DNA of 64,000 nucleotides from Oceanisphaera litoralis (GCF_016907015.1 NZ_JAFBBE010000005.1:116717-180716); one strand, 5' to 3'; positions 35,321 to 45,100 are shown, counted from the stretch's first letter. A program made the numbers and translations. The notes: a model not told the origin generated them from the sequence alone.

Positions 35321-35406
35321 CGGTAGGTTGGCGATGAGCGCAGCGAATCCCAACACGGAAGGCGGCGGTGACATGTTGGGGTTTGCTGCGCTCATCCGCA
35401 ACCGAC
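35321..35406. repeat. palindromic interspersed repeat
   Basis: The inverted arms are GGTAGGTTGG-GATGAGCGCAGCGAATCCCAACA on the left and TGTTGGGGTTTGCTGCGCTCATC-GCAACCGAC on the right, about 32 bp each, with a GC-rich 20-bp spacer. This form of imperfect palindrome is common in intergenic DNA of proteobacteria. Confidence 0.75.
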
Positions 35407-35412
35407 AGGGTA

Positions 35413-35464
35413 GTGAGTGAGGGGTAAGGGGTAAGGGGTGAGGGGTGAGGGGTGAGGGGTGAGG
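35413..35464. repeat. heptanucleotide tandem repeat (GGGGTGA), about 7 units
   Basis: GTGAGTGA leads into GGGGTAA twice and GGGGTGA four times. It is the reverse complement of the TCACCCC tract at 9487. It lies between the convergent lysR and antiporter genes. Confidence 0.85.
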
Positions 35465-35525
35465 TAAAACAAATGTGCCGGGCATGGCCCGGCACACGAA
35501 CTGACAACTTACGTTACGGCTTGAT

Positions 35526-36848
35526 TTAAAGCACCATGGCGGCGAGCCAGCCGAAGCCGATTAACGGCAGGTTGTAGTGCACAAAGGTCGGTACTACCGA
35601 GTCCCAGATATGATCGTGCTGGCCATCGGCATTTAGGCCCGAGGTGGGGCCCAGGGTCGAGTCGGAGGCCGGTGAGCCCGCATCACCCAGGGCGCCGGCG
35701 GTACCGATAATGGCCAGGGTGGCCAGCGGCGAAAAGCCCAGCGCGATACACAGCGGCACATAGATGGGCGCGATAATAGGAATGGTGGAAAACGACGAAC
35801 CGATGCCCATGGTGATCAGCAAACCCACTACCAGCATGGCCAGGGCGGCCAGCGCCTTGTTATCGCCGAGCAACAAATCCACCGACTGCACCAGGCTGCC
35901 AATGCCATCGGTGGCCTTGATCACGGCGGCAAAACCGGCGGCGGCAATCATGATAAAACCGATCAGCGACATCATCTTCACCCCCTGGGTAAAGGCATCC
36001 TGACTTTCCTTGTATTTGATGACGCCACCCAGGGTGAAGATCACGAAGCCGACCATGGCGCCGAGAATGATGGAGTCGCTGTACAGTTGCAGGCTCAGGG
36101 CGCTCAGAATGGCCAGCACGGCGATGGCGATATGGGCGATGTTGATCTGAATATGTTCGGGCTCGACCGCCAGTATCTTGCTTTCATCGTACAGGCGCGG
36201 CTTGCGGTAGCTGATAAACACCGCCACCAGCAGACCCAGAAACATGCCGCCGACCGGAATGGCCATGGCGGTGGGCAGCATCGACTTGCTGACATCCACG
36301 CCATTTTCCACCAGATTTGCCAACAGGATATTGTTGAGGAAGATGCCGCCAAAGCCGACCGGCAACATCATGTAGGTGGCGGTGAGACCAAAGGTCAGCA
36401 CACAGGCCACGGCGCGGCGGTCCAGCTTGAGTTTGGCCATGACATGCAGCAGCGGCGGTATCAGGATGGGAATAAAGGCGATATGAATGGGGATCAGGTT
36501 CTGGGATGAAATGGCCACCAGCAAAATGGCGCACAACAGCATCGCCTTGATCCACAACATGCGGCCGGCACTGGCATCCTGGCCCAGGGCCTTGATCACC
36601 TTGAGTGCCAGCAGATCGGTAATGCCGGAGCGGGCAATGGCCACGGCAAAGGCGCCCAGCATGGCGTAGCTCAGGGCGATGGTGGCCCCGCCGCCGAGAC
36701 CATCGGCGAAGATATTGGCGGTTTCGGTCAGCGACAGGCCACCGACCATGCCGCCCACCAGGGCGCTGAGCGCAAGAGAAATCACCACGTTGATGCGTAG
36801 CAGGCTAAGGGCCAGCATCAGGCAGACGGCGACGACAACAGGATTCAT
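35526..36848 (-). CDS. Na+/H+ antiporter family protein (NhaC-like, YuiF type)
   Basis: A 440-residue integral membrane protein with about 11-12 helices, in the ion-transporter superfamily group related to NhaC (COG2056-like). Landmarks are [48 protein letters not shown] at the N-terminus, [22 protein letters not shown], and [20 protein letters not shown] with [35 protein letters not shown] near the C-terminus. AAGGAT precedes the ATG. It is monocistronic. Members are annotated as Na+/H+ antiporters, but amino-acid exchange has been suggested for relatives, so the ion and substrate are uncertain. Confidence 0.8.
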   Translation of the reverse strand: MNPVVVAVCLMLALSLLRINVVISLALSALVGGMVGGLSLTETANIFADGLGGGATIALSYAMLGAFAVAIARSGITDLLALKVIKALGQDASAGRMLWIKAMLLCAILLVAISSQNLIPIHIAFIPILIPPLLHVMAKLKLDRRAVACVLTFGLTATYMMLPVGFGGIFLNNILLANLVENGVDVSKSMLPTAMAIPVGGMFLGLLVAVFISYRKPRLYDESKILAVEPEHIQINIAHIAIAVLAILSALSLQLYSDSIILGAMVGFVIFTLGGVIKYKESQDAFTQGVKMMSLIGFIMIAAAGFAAVIKATDGIGSLVQSVDLLLGDNKALAALAMLVVGLLITMGIGSSFSTIPIIAPIYVPLCIALGFSPLATLAIIGTAGALGDAGSPASDSTLGPTSGLNADGQHDHIWDSVVPTFVHYNLPLIGFGWLAAMVL

Positions 36849-36997
36849 TGAATATCCTTATAGTATTTTAGGCAGAAGAGAATTAAGGAGGGTTAGTTTG
36901 CGAATTCAGCCCGGAATGTCGAGCTTTTTTGTCGACAATCTGCATTCATCGCCGCTGCAACTTTGCTCAACCGGCAAAATATCCCGTATGTTGCCCC

Positions 36998-37026
36998 TTG
37001 GGTTTGGTCGTAGGCGCCCATATACT
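36998..37026 (+). promoter_or_regulatory. sigma-70 promoter of the peroxiredoxin gene
   Basis: -35 TTGGGT (36998-37003), a 17-bp spacer and -10 TATACT (37021-37026). Predicted +1 is near 37033, about 70 nt before the ATG. Confidence 0.65.
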
Positions 37027-37060
37027 GTCTAGTCGAACGACGTGGTTTCCTGGAAACCCA

Positions 37061-37094
37061 TTAGTGTAATCACCAAGTTAGTATAATCACCAAG
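37061..37094 (+). repeat. 17-bp tandem duplication at the peroxiredoxin ribosome site
   Basis: TTAGTGTAATCACCAAG (37061-37077) is followed directly by TTAGTATAATCACCAAG (37078-37094), one mismatch. The second copy ends in the AAGGAG Shine-Dalgarno, so the duplication lengthens the 5' leader right up to the ribosome site. Confidence 0.85.
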
Positions 37095-37103
37095 GAGATA
37101 GAC

Positions 37104-37709
37104 ATGGGCGTATTGGTAGGCCGTCAGGCCCCCGACTTTACCGCTGCTGCTGTACTGGGTAATGGCGAAATCGTTGATAACTTCAACTTCAAGGAATTCA
37201 CCAAGGGCAAAGCCGCCGTGGTGTTTTTCTACCCGCTGGACTTCACCTTCGTATGTCCTTCCGAGCTGATCGCCTTCGATCACCGTTTTGAAGAGTTCCA
37301 GAAGCGTGGCGTGGAAGTGATCGGCGTGTCCATCGACTCCCAGTTCAGCCACAACGCCTGGCGTAACACCGCCGTGGAAAATGGCGGTATCGGCCAGGTG
37401 AAATACCCGCTGGTTGCCGACGTCAAGCACGACATCTGCAAGGCCTATGACGTTGAGCATCCGGAAGCCGGCGTGGCTTTCCGCGGTTCCTTCCTGATCG
37501 ACAAGAACGGCGTTGTTCGTCACCAGGTAGTGAACGATCTGCCGCTGGGTCGTAACATCGACGAAATGCTGCGCATGGTCGATGCCCTGGAATTCCACGA
37601 GACCAACGGCGAAGTGTGCCCGGCCCAGTGGGAAAAAGGCAAGGCAGGCATGAAGGACTCTCCGGAAGGGGTGGCCAAGTACCTGACCGAGCACGCCAGC
37701 GGCCTGTAA
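37104..37709 (+). CDS. typical 2-Cys peroxiredoxin (PrxC/AhpC type)
   Basis: Reduces hydrogen peroxide and organic peroxides in the cytoplasm. The 201-residue protein has the peroxidatic cysteine C51 in PLDFTFVCPSE and the resolving cysteine C172 in GEVCPAQW. The GGIGQ-containing loop (NGGIGQVKYPLVAD) and the C-terminal helix are those of over-oxidation-sensitive forms. AAGGAG lies 7 nt before the ATG. No AhpF reductase is adjacent, so thioredoxin is the likely donor. A duplicated leader and a 15-bp tandem repeat flank it on both sides. Confidence 0.95.
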   Translation: MGVLVGRQAPDFTAAAVLGNGEIVDNFNFKEFTKGKAAVVFFYPLDFTFVCPSELIAFDHRFEEFQKRGVEVIGVSIDSQFSHNAWRNTAVENGGIGQVKYPLVADVKHDICKAYDVEHPEAGVAFRGSFLIDKNGVVRHQVVNDLPLGRNIDEMLRMVDALEFHETNGEVCPAQWEKGKAGMKDSPEGVAKYLTEHASGL

Positions 37710-37721
37710 GCCCTCGCAATG

Positions 37722-37781
37722 TTTGATCGAACAAAGTGTGATTGAATAAAGTTTGATCGAATAAAGTGTGATTGAATAAAA
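37722..37781. repeat. 15-bp tandem repeat after the peroxiredoxin gene
   Basis: Four units of 15 bp, alternating TTTGATCGAA(C/T)AAAG and TGTGATTGAATAAA(G/A), lie 13 bp beyond the stop codon and run into the terminator. Confidence 0.92.
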
Positions 37782-37811
37782 ATGCCGGCAATTGATTGCC
37801 GGCATTTTTTA
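37779..37811. terminator. terminator between peroxiredoxin and TIGR02647 genes
   Basis: AAATGCCGGCAA, loop TTGA, TTGCCGGCATTT, with A- and T-runs on both sides (37779-37810), suits two convergent genes. Confidence 0.88.
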
Positions 37812-37853
37812 TGGATGATGCACATGGCGTCATGCCAGCGCCGACAGACAATA

Positions 37854-38099
37854 TCAGGCGGTGGCGGGCTCGCGTAACAGCATCAGCAGGGCCTGGGCGT
37901 GTTCGCTCGCTTCACGGCCCAGATCGGTCAGATAGCCCCCGTCCGGCTGGGTGCTGAGCCCTTTCTCATGCAGACGCCTGGCGGCGACAATCAACGACGG
38001 CTCGGCATCGTGATGGACCTTGATGCCTTGCTGGGTGGTATCGAGATTGAAATGCAGCAGCAGATTCAGTTCGTTGAGCAGGTCCGGGTGATAGCGCAT
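37854..38099 (-). CDS. TIGR02647-family small protein
   Basis: An 81-residue protein matching the uncharacterised TIGR02647 family of gammaproteobacteria, recognised from YHPDLLNELNLLLHFNLDTTQQGIKVHHDAEPSLIVAARRLHEKGLSTQPDGGYLTDLG. The C-terminal half has a winged-helix look (GGYLTDLGREASEHAQALL), so nucleic-acid binding has been suggested but not shown. The start at 38099 has AGGAATTCCT upstream; the longer frame to 38192 has no ribosome site. It is convergent with the peroxiredoxin gene and divergent from modF. Confidence 0.8.
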   Translation of the reverse strand: MRYHPDLLNELNLLLHFNLDTTQQGIKVHHDAEPSLIVAARRLHEKGLSTQPDGGYLTDLGREASEHAQALLMLLREPATA

Positions 38100-38268
38100 A
38101 GGAATTCCTCGATGAAAGAGACCCTTAAACGTTAGCCTGTTCGCTCGTCTTCGGTTGCGCGCTGGCTCACAATTAAGGGTTTCGTCGTGCATATTGTTAC
38201 TTGCATCACAGAGCCGGGTTGTCGATGATGTGATTTTTTGTCATTCATCGAGAAGGAATTTTGATCCC

Positions 38269-39747
38269 ATGACTGCCATTCGTATCCGCCACGCCGACTT
38301 CGCCATCAGCGAGCATCACCGCCTGTCCATCCAGGCACTTGCGCTGGACGCCGGGCAGTGCTGGAGTTTTGTCGGCGCCAATGGCAGCGGCAAAACCGCC
38401 CTGGCCCGCGCCTTGGCCGGCGAGCTGACACTGCTGAGCGGGGAGGTCGGCAATGATTTCGAGCGTATCGAATGGGTGTCGTTCGAGCAGTTGCAGCAGC
38501 TGGCCGACCGGGAGCGGGAAGAAGACGAAAGCGACCTGCTCGATTATCAGGACGAGGGGCACAGCGCGCGCCAGATCATGCTGGAAGCCGGCGGTGATGC
38601 GGGCGAGCTGGAATGGCTGGCCGACCGCTTCGGCATTACCGCCCTGCTGGATCGGGGCTTTCGTTTTCTGTCCACCGGTGAAACCCGCAAGGTGCTGCTG
38701 TGCCGGGCCCTGTTGCAACAGCCGGAACTGCTGATCCTGGACGAGCCCTTCGACGGCCTGGACCTGGCGTCGCACCAAGGCCTGATGAAGCTGTTGCAGG
38801 AGCTGGTGGCGGCGGGGCAGACCCTGGTGCTGATCCTCAACCGCTTCGAGGAAATTCCCGACTTTTCCGACCGGCTCGGCATTCTGGCCGAGTGTGAACT
38901 GAGCCTGGCCGGTCCGCGTGCCGAGGTGGCGGCCTCGGCCGAGCTGATGCAGCTGAGCCACCTGGCGGCGATGGAAAACGCCACTCGGGCGCTGCCACCG
39001 GCAGACCCGGACGGCCAGCGTCGGGCACTGGATGCCGATACGCCGCGTATCATGATGCGTGACATCAACATCAGCTACGGCGACAAGCGTATTCTCACCG
39101 GCCTGAGCTGGCAGGTAGATCCGGGCCAGCACTGGCAGATCATCGGCCCCAACGGCGCCGGCAAGTCGACCCTGCTGAGCCTGGTCACCGGTGATCATCC
39201 TCAGGGGTACAGCAATGATCTGACCCTGTTCGGGCACCGAAGGGGCAGCGGCGAGACCATCTGGGACATCAAGCAGCACATCGGCTATGTCAGCACCAGC
39301 ATGCAGCAGGACTACCGTGTTACCGCCACCCCCAAGGCGGTGATCCTGTCCGGCTTCTTCGACTCCATCGGCGTCTATCAACAGCCCGGCGACGCCCAGC
39401 TGGCGCTGGTCGATCAATGGCTGAGTCTGCTTGGCATGCAGGCGCTTGCCAACGAGCCCTTCCGCCATCTGTCCTATGGTCAGCAACGGCTGCTGCTGAT
39501 TGCCCGCGCCATGGTCAAGCATCCGCCCATTCTGATCCTGGACGAGCCGCTGCAGGGGCTGGACAGCTTCAACCGACACTGGGTCAAACGCTGGATCGAT
39601 CTGCTGGTGGCCGAAGGCAGCACCCAGCTGCTGTTTGTGTCGCATCATCAGCTGGATGCGCCATCTTGCATCAGCCACCGCCTGACCTTTGTGGCCGACG
39701 GCGAGGGGTATCGGTATGTCACTACAGCCGTAAGCCATAAGCCATAA
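38269..39747 (+). CDS. modF: ModF-type double ABC ATPase
   Basis: A 492-residue protein with two ABC ATPase domains and no membrane segment, like E. coli ModF (490), linked to molybdate metabolism by its place beside modABC. Domain 1 has Walker A GANGSGKTA, signature LSTGETRK and Walker B LLILDEPFDGLD. Domain 2 has GPNGAGKSTLL, LSYGQQRLLLIARAMVKHPPILILDEPLQGLD. The start at 38269 (MTAIRIRHAD) has AAGGAA upstream. No modABC is nearby. The last residues (SHKP) and the stop codon lie inside a TAAGCCA tandem repeat, so the C-terminus may vary between strains. Confidence 0.88.
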   Translation: MTAIRIRHADFAISEHHRLSIQALALDAGQCWSFVGANGSGKTALARALAGELTLLSGEVGNDFERIEWVSFEQLQQLADREREEDESDLLDYQDEGHSARQIMLEAGGDAGELEWLADRFGITALLDRGFRFLSTGETRKVLLCRALLQQPELLILDEPFDGLDLASHQGLMKLLQELVAAGQTLVLILNRFEEIPDFSDRLGILAECELSLAGPRAEVAASAELMQLSHLAAMENATRALPPADPDGQRRALDADTPRIMMRDINISYGDKRILTGLSWQVDPGQHWQIIGPNGAGKSTLLSLVTGDHPQGYSNDLTLFGHRRGSGETIWDIKQHIGYVSTSMQQDYRVTATPKAVILSGFFDSIGVYQQPGDAQLALVDQWLSLLGMQALANEPFRHLSYGQQRLLLIARAMVKHPPILILDEPLQGLDSFNRHWVKRWIDLLVAEGSTQLLFVSHHQLDAPSCISHRLTFVADGEGYRYVTTAVSHKP

Positions 39748-39757
39748 GCCATAAGCC
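39731..39757 (+). repeat. heptanucleotide tandem repeat (TAAGCCA) across the modF stop codon
   Basis: Three perfect TAAGCCA units (39731-39751) plus a partial fourth; the modF TAA stop (39745-39747) is the first bases of unit three. Confidence 0.92.
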
Positions 39758-39860
39758 GTCATCCTGACGAACGTCAGGATCTTGTTTTTCGGACTGCTGT
39801 GTCAATGTCCCAATTTTGGCGTAGTTTGCAGGAAGATAACGGGGCAAGCCCGGCATGACG
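39757..39860. repeat. palindromic interspersed repeat related to 3202-3305
   Basis: The ends CGTCAT (39757-39762) and ATGACG (39855-39860) are about 104 bp apart. A perfect terminal hairpin, ATCCTGACGAACGTCAGGAT (39761-39780), is followed by CTTGTTTTT and may serve as the modF terminator. The 39861-39971 stretch shows nothing I can support. Confidence 0.6.
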
Positions 39861-39971
39861 ATGTTCAGATCAGAGCACGCGAGACATTCAGGTGATAACG
39901 GCACGCCTGCAAGCGTCGAGTCGTTTGCAGGCTTGCGCCGCATAACGCATAAATAGGTGCCTACAATATTG

Positions 39972-40022
39972 CCTCACGCCTCACGCCTCACGCCTCACGC
40001 CTCACGCCTCACGCCTCACGCC
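39972..40022. repeat. heptanucleotide tandem repeat (CCTCACG), about 7 units
   Basis: Seven perfect copies, the longest pure tract of this family in the window, in the leader of the cupin gene about 80 bp before its ATG. Confidence 0.93.
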
Positions 40023-40101
40023 GGGCGCTGCTTTTCAGGCTTGACCCGAACGCGAGGGCAGGCGAGGATGAGCCTACCCTCGTCTGTCGGGACATGAACC
40101 G

Positions 40102-40854
40102 ATGCTGAACATGAATTTCTCCCAATCCCTTTCGCTTAACTACGACGCCAGCCGCTGGCAGCCGTCTCCGGCGGCGGGCGTATGGCGCTATCCGCTGGAA
40201 CGACAGCAGGCCGAGAGCGGCCATGTCACCAGCCTGGTGCGATTTGAACCGGACGCTCACTTTCCCGAACACCTGCACCCCATGGGTGAAGAATTCTGGG
40301 TACTGGAAGGCACTTTTTCCGATGAACACGGCGATTACCCCGCCGGCAGCTATGTGCGCAATCCGCCCGGTAGCCGCCACGGCTCCTTTACCCGCGAGGG
40401 CTGCGTGATTTTCGTCAAATTGAATCAGTTTGATGAAGATGATGATGTGTGGCTGAAGGTACTGCCCGAGCAGAGATTATGGATAACTGGTGGCCAGGGA
40501 TATCGCCGGCTGCCGTTGCATCACCATGGCGGTGTGCATACCAGTGTGCTGCATTTTCCCGACGGTGGCGCCTTTCCGCTCTGCTGCTATCGACAGGGCC
40601 TGGAGATTCTTGTTTTGGAAGGTGAGCTGCTGGAAGGTGAACTACTGGAAAGAGAGCTCTCTGTAATACAAGAGCCGGTAAAACAGGAGCCTGTCACACA
40701 AGAGCAGGCAGGGGAGGCAAGCCGGGAGGCCGCGCATTATCCGGGACTAAGCTGGCTGCGTTTTCCTCCCGGCAGCCGACCCAGGCTGCAGGCCGGCCCC
40801 GGCACTCGCTTGTGGGTCAGAACCGGGCATCTTGGAGCAAACCGCGCCGAGTAG
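40102..40854 (+). CDS. double-cupin protein (ChrR-like cupins) with repeat-built linker
   Basis: A 250-residue protein with two cupin folds of the ChrR/acetylacetone-cleaving type. Cupin 1 (about 10-115) has LVRFEPDAHFPEHLHPMGEEFWVLEGTFSDEHGDYPAGSYVRNPPGSRH, holding the metal histidines and glutamate. Cupin 2 (about 125-245) has the HHHGG motif and FPPGSRP. It lacks the N-terminal zinc anti-sigma domain of true ChrR. Within cupin 2, residues about 172-207 are a glutamate-rich run coded by two 15-bp tandem repeats (LEGEL units, then QEPV units), absent from normal cupins. The ligand is unknown. ATG at 40111 is an alternative start. Confidence 0.75.
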   Translation: MLNMNFSQSLSLNYDASRWQPSPAAGVWRYPLERQQAESGHVTSLVRFEPDAHFPEHLHPMGEEFWVLEGTFSDEHGDYPAGSYVRNPPGSRHGSFTREGCVIFVKLNQFDEDDDVWLKVLPEQRLWITGGQGYRRLPLHHHGGVHTSVLHFPDGGAFPLCCYRQGLEILVLEGELLEGELLERELSVIQEPVKQEPVTQEQAGEASREAAHYPGLSWLRFPPGSRPRLQAGPGTRLWVRTGHLGANRAE

Positions 40855-40857
40855 GCA

Positions 40858-40896
40858 CTCCCGGCCCAGGTTCGATATGGCGGCCCGGGCCGGGAG
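40858..40896. other. perfect 10-bp hairpin between cupin gene and rnt
   Basis: CTCCCGGCCC (40858-40867) pairs exactly with GGGCCGGGAG (40887-40896); the spacer is 19 nt. No T-run, so it is more likely a repeat or mRNA 3' stabiliser than a terminator. Confidence 0.55.
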
Positions 40897-40928
40897 CAGA
40901 CATGACGATGGCAAAGGCAAAGGTGGCG

Positions 40929-41666
40929 TTATGCCAGCGGGATAGACTCGCTCTGGCCATCGCCTTCGTCTTCAATGCTGTCGCTTTGATGCATGCTGTC
41001 GGTATCGGTATCGGTATCGGTATCGCTGACCCGGGGAGCCAGGGGCCAGCCGCCCAGTTCTTTCCAGCGGTTGACGATGCGGCAGAACAGATCCGTGGTT
41101 TTCTGGGTGTCGTAGAGGGCGCTGTGCGCCTCTTTGTTGTCGAAGTCCATACCGGCGGCCTTGCAGGCCTTGGCCAGCACCGTTTGCCCTAATGCCAGGC
41201 CCGCCAGGGTGGCGGTGTCGAAGGTGGCGAAGGGGTGAAAGGGGTTACGCTTGATGCCTGCCCGCTCTGCCGCCGCCATCACAAAGCCGTGATCGAAAGA
41301 GGCATTGTGGGCCACCACAATGGCACGCTGACACTTGTTGGCCTTGAGTCCCTTACGAATACCCTTGAAGATCTGCTCTAGGGCTTCCTGCTCGCTCACG
41401 GCCCCGCGCAGGGCGCTGTGAGGGTCGATACCGGTAAAGGCCAGGGCGGCGGGCTCCAGGTTGGCGCCTTCGAAGGGAGAGACATGAAAATGAAAGGTCT
41501 GATCCGGCATCAGCCAACCATTCTTGTCCATCTTCAGGGTAATGGCGGCAATTTCCAGCAGGGCGTCGGTTCTGGCATTGAAACCGCCGGTTTCCACGTC
41601 GATCACCACCGGATAATAGCCCCGAAAGCGTTCGTTAAGCTGAGTTAAAGCTGCTGTTGCCGTCAT
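40929..41666 (-). CDS. rnt: ribonuclease T
   Basis: A DnaQ-fold 3'-5' exoribonuclease that trims tRNA and other stable RNA 3' ends. The 245-residue protein has the catalytic DEDDh set: [23 protein letters not shown] and [12 protein letters not shown]. Usual length is about 215; the extra 30 C-terminal residues are acidic and contain a (Asp-Thr)4 run coded by four GTATCG-type hexamers (41010-41031). AGGAC precedes the ATG. The C-terminal extension is probably disordered and its length may differ between strains. Confidence 0.93.
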   Translation of the reverse strand: MTATAALTQLNERFRGYYPVVIDVETGGFNARTDALLEIAAITLKMDKNGWLMPDQTFHFHVSPFEGANLEPAALAFTGIDPHSALRGAVSEQEALEQIFKGIRKGLKANKCQRAIVVAHNASFDHGFVMAAAERAGIKRNPFHPFATFDTATLAGLALGQTVLAKACKAAGMDFDNKEAHSALYDTQKTTDLFCRIVNRWKELGGWPLAPRVSDTDTDTDTDSMHQSDSIEDEGDGQSESIPLA

Positions 41667-41807
41667 TATTGTCCTAATTTACCTGAAAAACCGGGTCGCC
41701 ATTATGCCAGAATCCCCCGACGTCGTCGCCTGTCTCGGCCTGGCTGCGCGCGACTTGCCCGAACTGATGCAAGATTGCTCGAACGGTGTGTTATCGGCAA
41801 AAAAAGA

Positions 41808-41836
41808 TTGCACCCCGGCAACGGCTTGCCTACTAT
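41808..41836 (+). promoter_or_regulatory. sigma-70 promoter of tRNA-Ser
   Basis: -35 TTGCAC (41808-41813), a 17-bp spacer and -10 TACTAT (41831-41836), then a GC-rich discriminator. Confidence 0.7.
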
Positions 41837-41882
41837 ACGCCCCGCTGAACAAGCCAAGGCGCGTTGTTATCAGCAACAATAT

Positions 41883-41970
41883 GGTGAGGTGTCCGAGTGG
41901 CTGAAGGAGCACGCCTGGAAAGTGTGTATACGGCAACGTATCGAGGGTTCGAATCCCTCCCTCACCGCCA
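41883..41970 (+). tRNA. tRNA-Ser (anticodon GGA)
   Basis: Eighty-eight nucleotides with an encoded CCA and a long variable arm. The acceptor GGTGAGG pairs with CCTCACC. The D-arm is TGTCCGAGTGGCTGAAGG, the anticodon loop CTGGAAA gives GGA, and the T-arm is GGGTTCGAATCCC. Confidence 0.97.
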
Positions 41971-41978
41971 TATTCAAG

Positions 41979-42012
41979 AAAAAACCCGCTGAGCAATCAG
42001 CGGGTTTTTTCG
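41979..42012 (+). terminator. intrinsic terminator of tRNA-Ser
   Basis: AAAAAACCCGCTGA pairs with TCAGCGGGTTTTTT (41979-42010). Confidence 0.92.
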
Positions 42013-42150
42013 TTTCAGCGCCTCAGCCTATCTGGTTTCAAACTTGTCATGCCGTCAGTTTCGACCATGAAAGGTTTCATCTAGAACCTTTTTTTTCTAC
42101 AGTAGCACTCCGTTCCTATGAGTCTGTCGGTTGAGCTATCGCTGTAACCC

Positions 42151-45100
42151 ATGGTTCTACTCACCCGCTCTGCCGAGAAAGGAATTGATACATTGAAGCT
42201 ACATTTGGGTTTTATCAGGAATCGCTGGTCTCTACTCGCCCTGGTTATCGGACTGGCGGTGAGTACGTTGCTGGCCTGGCAACTGCATCTGAACAATGAA
42301 CAGCGGGTGCAGAAGGCGGTAGCCGAAACCGCAACAGAAACCAGGTTGGCGATCCAGAATCGCCTCAAGCGCTATGAGTATGGTTTGCATGGTGCTCGTG
42401 GCGCCGTGTTGGCCGCGGGTAAACATGGTATCAGCCGTGTTCAGTTTCACCGCTACAGCCTCACACGGAATATCGATAAAGAGTTTCCCGGCGCCCGCGG
42501 GTTTGGTTTTATCCGTCGCGTGCCACGCTTCATGACCGAGACTTTTGTCGAACTGGCCCGGGCCGACGGTTGGCCCGATTTTCGAATCAAAGAGCTGGCC
42601 GTTCATGAGGGTGAGCGCTATGTCATCCAGTATATTGAACCCGTCAAGCGCAATATCGAGTCGGTCGGCCTCGATATAGGCTCGGAGAAAACCCGGCGTG
42701 ACGCGGCAGAGGCGGCAATACGCACAGGAGAGATCCGGTTGACCGGGCCTATTACCCTGGTACAGGCCAGCGGCAAGCCGTTGCAATCCTTTCTGATACT
42801 GATGCCGGTCTATCGTGGCGGAGTGACGCCGGCTACCGAGGCCAAGCGCGAGCAAGAGGCGCTTGGCCTGAGTTATGCGCCCCTGTTGATGGAAGAAGTC
42901 TTGTCCACCCTGCGCCTGGATGCCGATACCGTGCACCTGGAGCTGTTCGATGTGACCGAACCCGGCGAGAAGCACAGATTCTACAGTCATGCCCCGGAGA
43001 CCGACGCGGCCCTCGGCGCCCATCCCAAGACCCTTCAATTCGAGGTGAACGGCCGGCGCTGGGAGTCCAGGCTCAGTGTCCATCCGGCTTTTGTGGAACA
43101 GATGAATCTGGACTCACCGCTGGCCATTTTTCTGGTGGGGGGCCTGTTCAGCCTGCTGCTGGCCGCCTTCATTGGGGTCATCAGCAATAACCGGCAGCGA
43201 GAGCGGCAGCACCAGCGTGAACTGGAAGACCGGATCGATCAGCGTACTGGTGAACTGGCATCGGTTCGCGACCAGCTGTTGATGGCGGCGGGCGTGGCCG
43301 AGCTGGGCATCTGGACCTGGACATTGGCGGATTGTTCGCTGGACTGGAATGACAAGATGTTCGAGCTCTACGGCTATCCGGTCAGCTTGCGCGATCAGGG
43401 ACTCGGCTACAAACACTGGTCCGCCCGCCTGCATCCGGACGATGCGGAGGACGCTGTCTCTTGTATGGAGGAAATAGCACTGGGAACCGGTACCTATGAT
43501 CCGGTGTTCCGGCTGCTGCTGCCCGATGGCCACATACGCTACATACAGGCGGGGGCGCGGGTCGAGCGTGATGCCGGTGGGCAGGTGATCCGCGTCACGG
43601 GGATCAACGTCGATATTACCAAGCAGCGTGAACTCGAAACCGAACTGCGTCAGGCCAAGGTTGAGGCCGACGACGCCAGTGCGGCCAAGTCGACCTTTCT
43701 CAACAACATGAGTCATGAAATCCGCACCCCCCTGAACGCCGTGCTGGGCATGTTGCAGCTGGTACAGCAGACGGCGCTGGAACCGCGACAAAGCGACTAT
43801 ATCGGCAAGGCACACAGGGCGGCTCGCTCCCTGCTCGGCCTGCTCAACGATATTCTCGACTATGCCAAGATCGAGGCTGGCAAGCTGCAGCTGGAGCCGC
43901 ATCCATTCGAGCTGGAAGATCTGATGCAGGAGCTGGCGGTGGTGCTGTCCGGCAACCTGGGCAGCAAGCCGGTCGAGCTGATGTTCGATTTTTCGCCCTC
44001 GCTGCCCGGCAGCCTGGTGGGGGATCGCCTGCGACTGCAGCAGGTGCTGATCAACCTGGCGGGCAATGGCGTCAAGTTCACCGAACAGGGGGAGGTGGTC
44101 ATTCGCATCGGTGAGCTGAGCCGGGGCCAGGGGAAAATACGGCTGCGGATAGAGGTCATAGATACCGGCATCGGTATTGCCGAAGACAAGCTCGAATCTA
44201 TTCTGGAGGGCTTCAATCAGGCTGAAGCCTCAACCGCCCGGCGCTTCGGCGGGACCGGCCTTGGCCTGGTGATCAGCAAGCGGCTGCTCGGCCTGATGGG
44301 GGCCGAGCTCGGCGTGCGCAGCACCCCGGGAGAGGGCAGCTGCTTCTGGTTCGACCTTACCCTGGAACTGGACGAAGCGTCACCGCCATTGGTGCCGGTC
44401 GAGGAGGGCGAACAGCCACTGCGGGTGCTGGTGGTGGACGACCATAGGGTGTCGGCCGACATTCTGGCCCGGGTGGCTCGTCAGCAGGGCTGGCAGGTGA
44501 ATATCGCCAACAGCGGGCAACAAGCCTTGCGGGAAGTGGAGCAAAATCCTGGTTATGACATGGTGCTGATGGACTGGTCCATGCCGGACATGAATGGCCT
44601 GGAGGCGGCGGCGAAGATCCGGACGCTGGCGCAGGAGCAACTGCCGACCGTGATCATGGTCACCGCCTATGGTCGCGAGCAACTGGCCCAGGCCCAGCAA
44701 GGGTCGTGCCCGGCCTTTGTCGACTTCCTCACCAAACCCGTGACGCCACAGCAGTTGATCACCTCGGTCAAACGCGCACTGGCCGGAGAGACGGTGGCAC
44801 CGCAGCACAAGACAATCGCGGCCCCCTCACGGCAACGGCTTATCGGGTTGCGTCTGCTGGTGGTGGAGGACAATGCCCTCAACCGTGAGGTTGCCGCCGA
44901 ACTGCTGCGCGGGGAAGGAGCCAGCGTCGAACTGGCCGAAGGCGGGCTGGAAGGGGTCGGCAAGGTGGTGGCGGCGCCGACGGCCTTCGATATGGTGCTG
45001 ATGGACATGCAGATGCCCGACATCGACGGTCTGGAAGCGACCCGACGTATCCGGGCTCATGACGCCTGCCGGGATCTGCCGATTCTGGCGATGACGGCCA

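Noticed and set aside
38245..39762. 505-codon open frame antisense to modF
   Set aside because: No recognisable domain; modF Walker and signature motifs are all intact on the + strand.
39972..40022. CRISPR-like array
   Set aside because: Units are 7 bp and contiguous with no spacers; this is a microsatellite. The same holds for all other tandem tracts.
41704..41904. 66-codon ORF upstream of tRNA-Ser
   Set aside because: It contains the tRNA promoter and runs into the tRNA; no ribosome site and no family.
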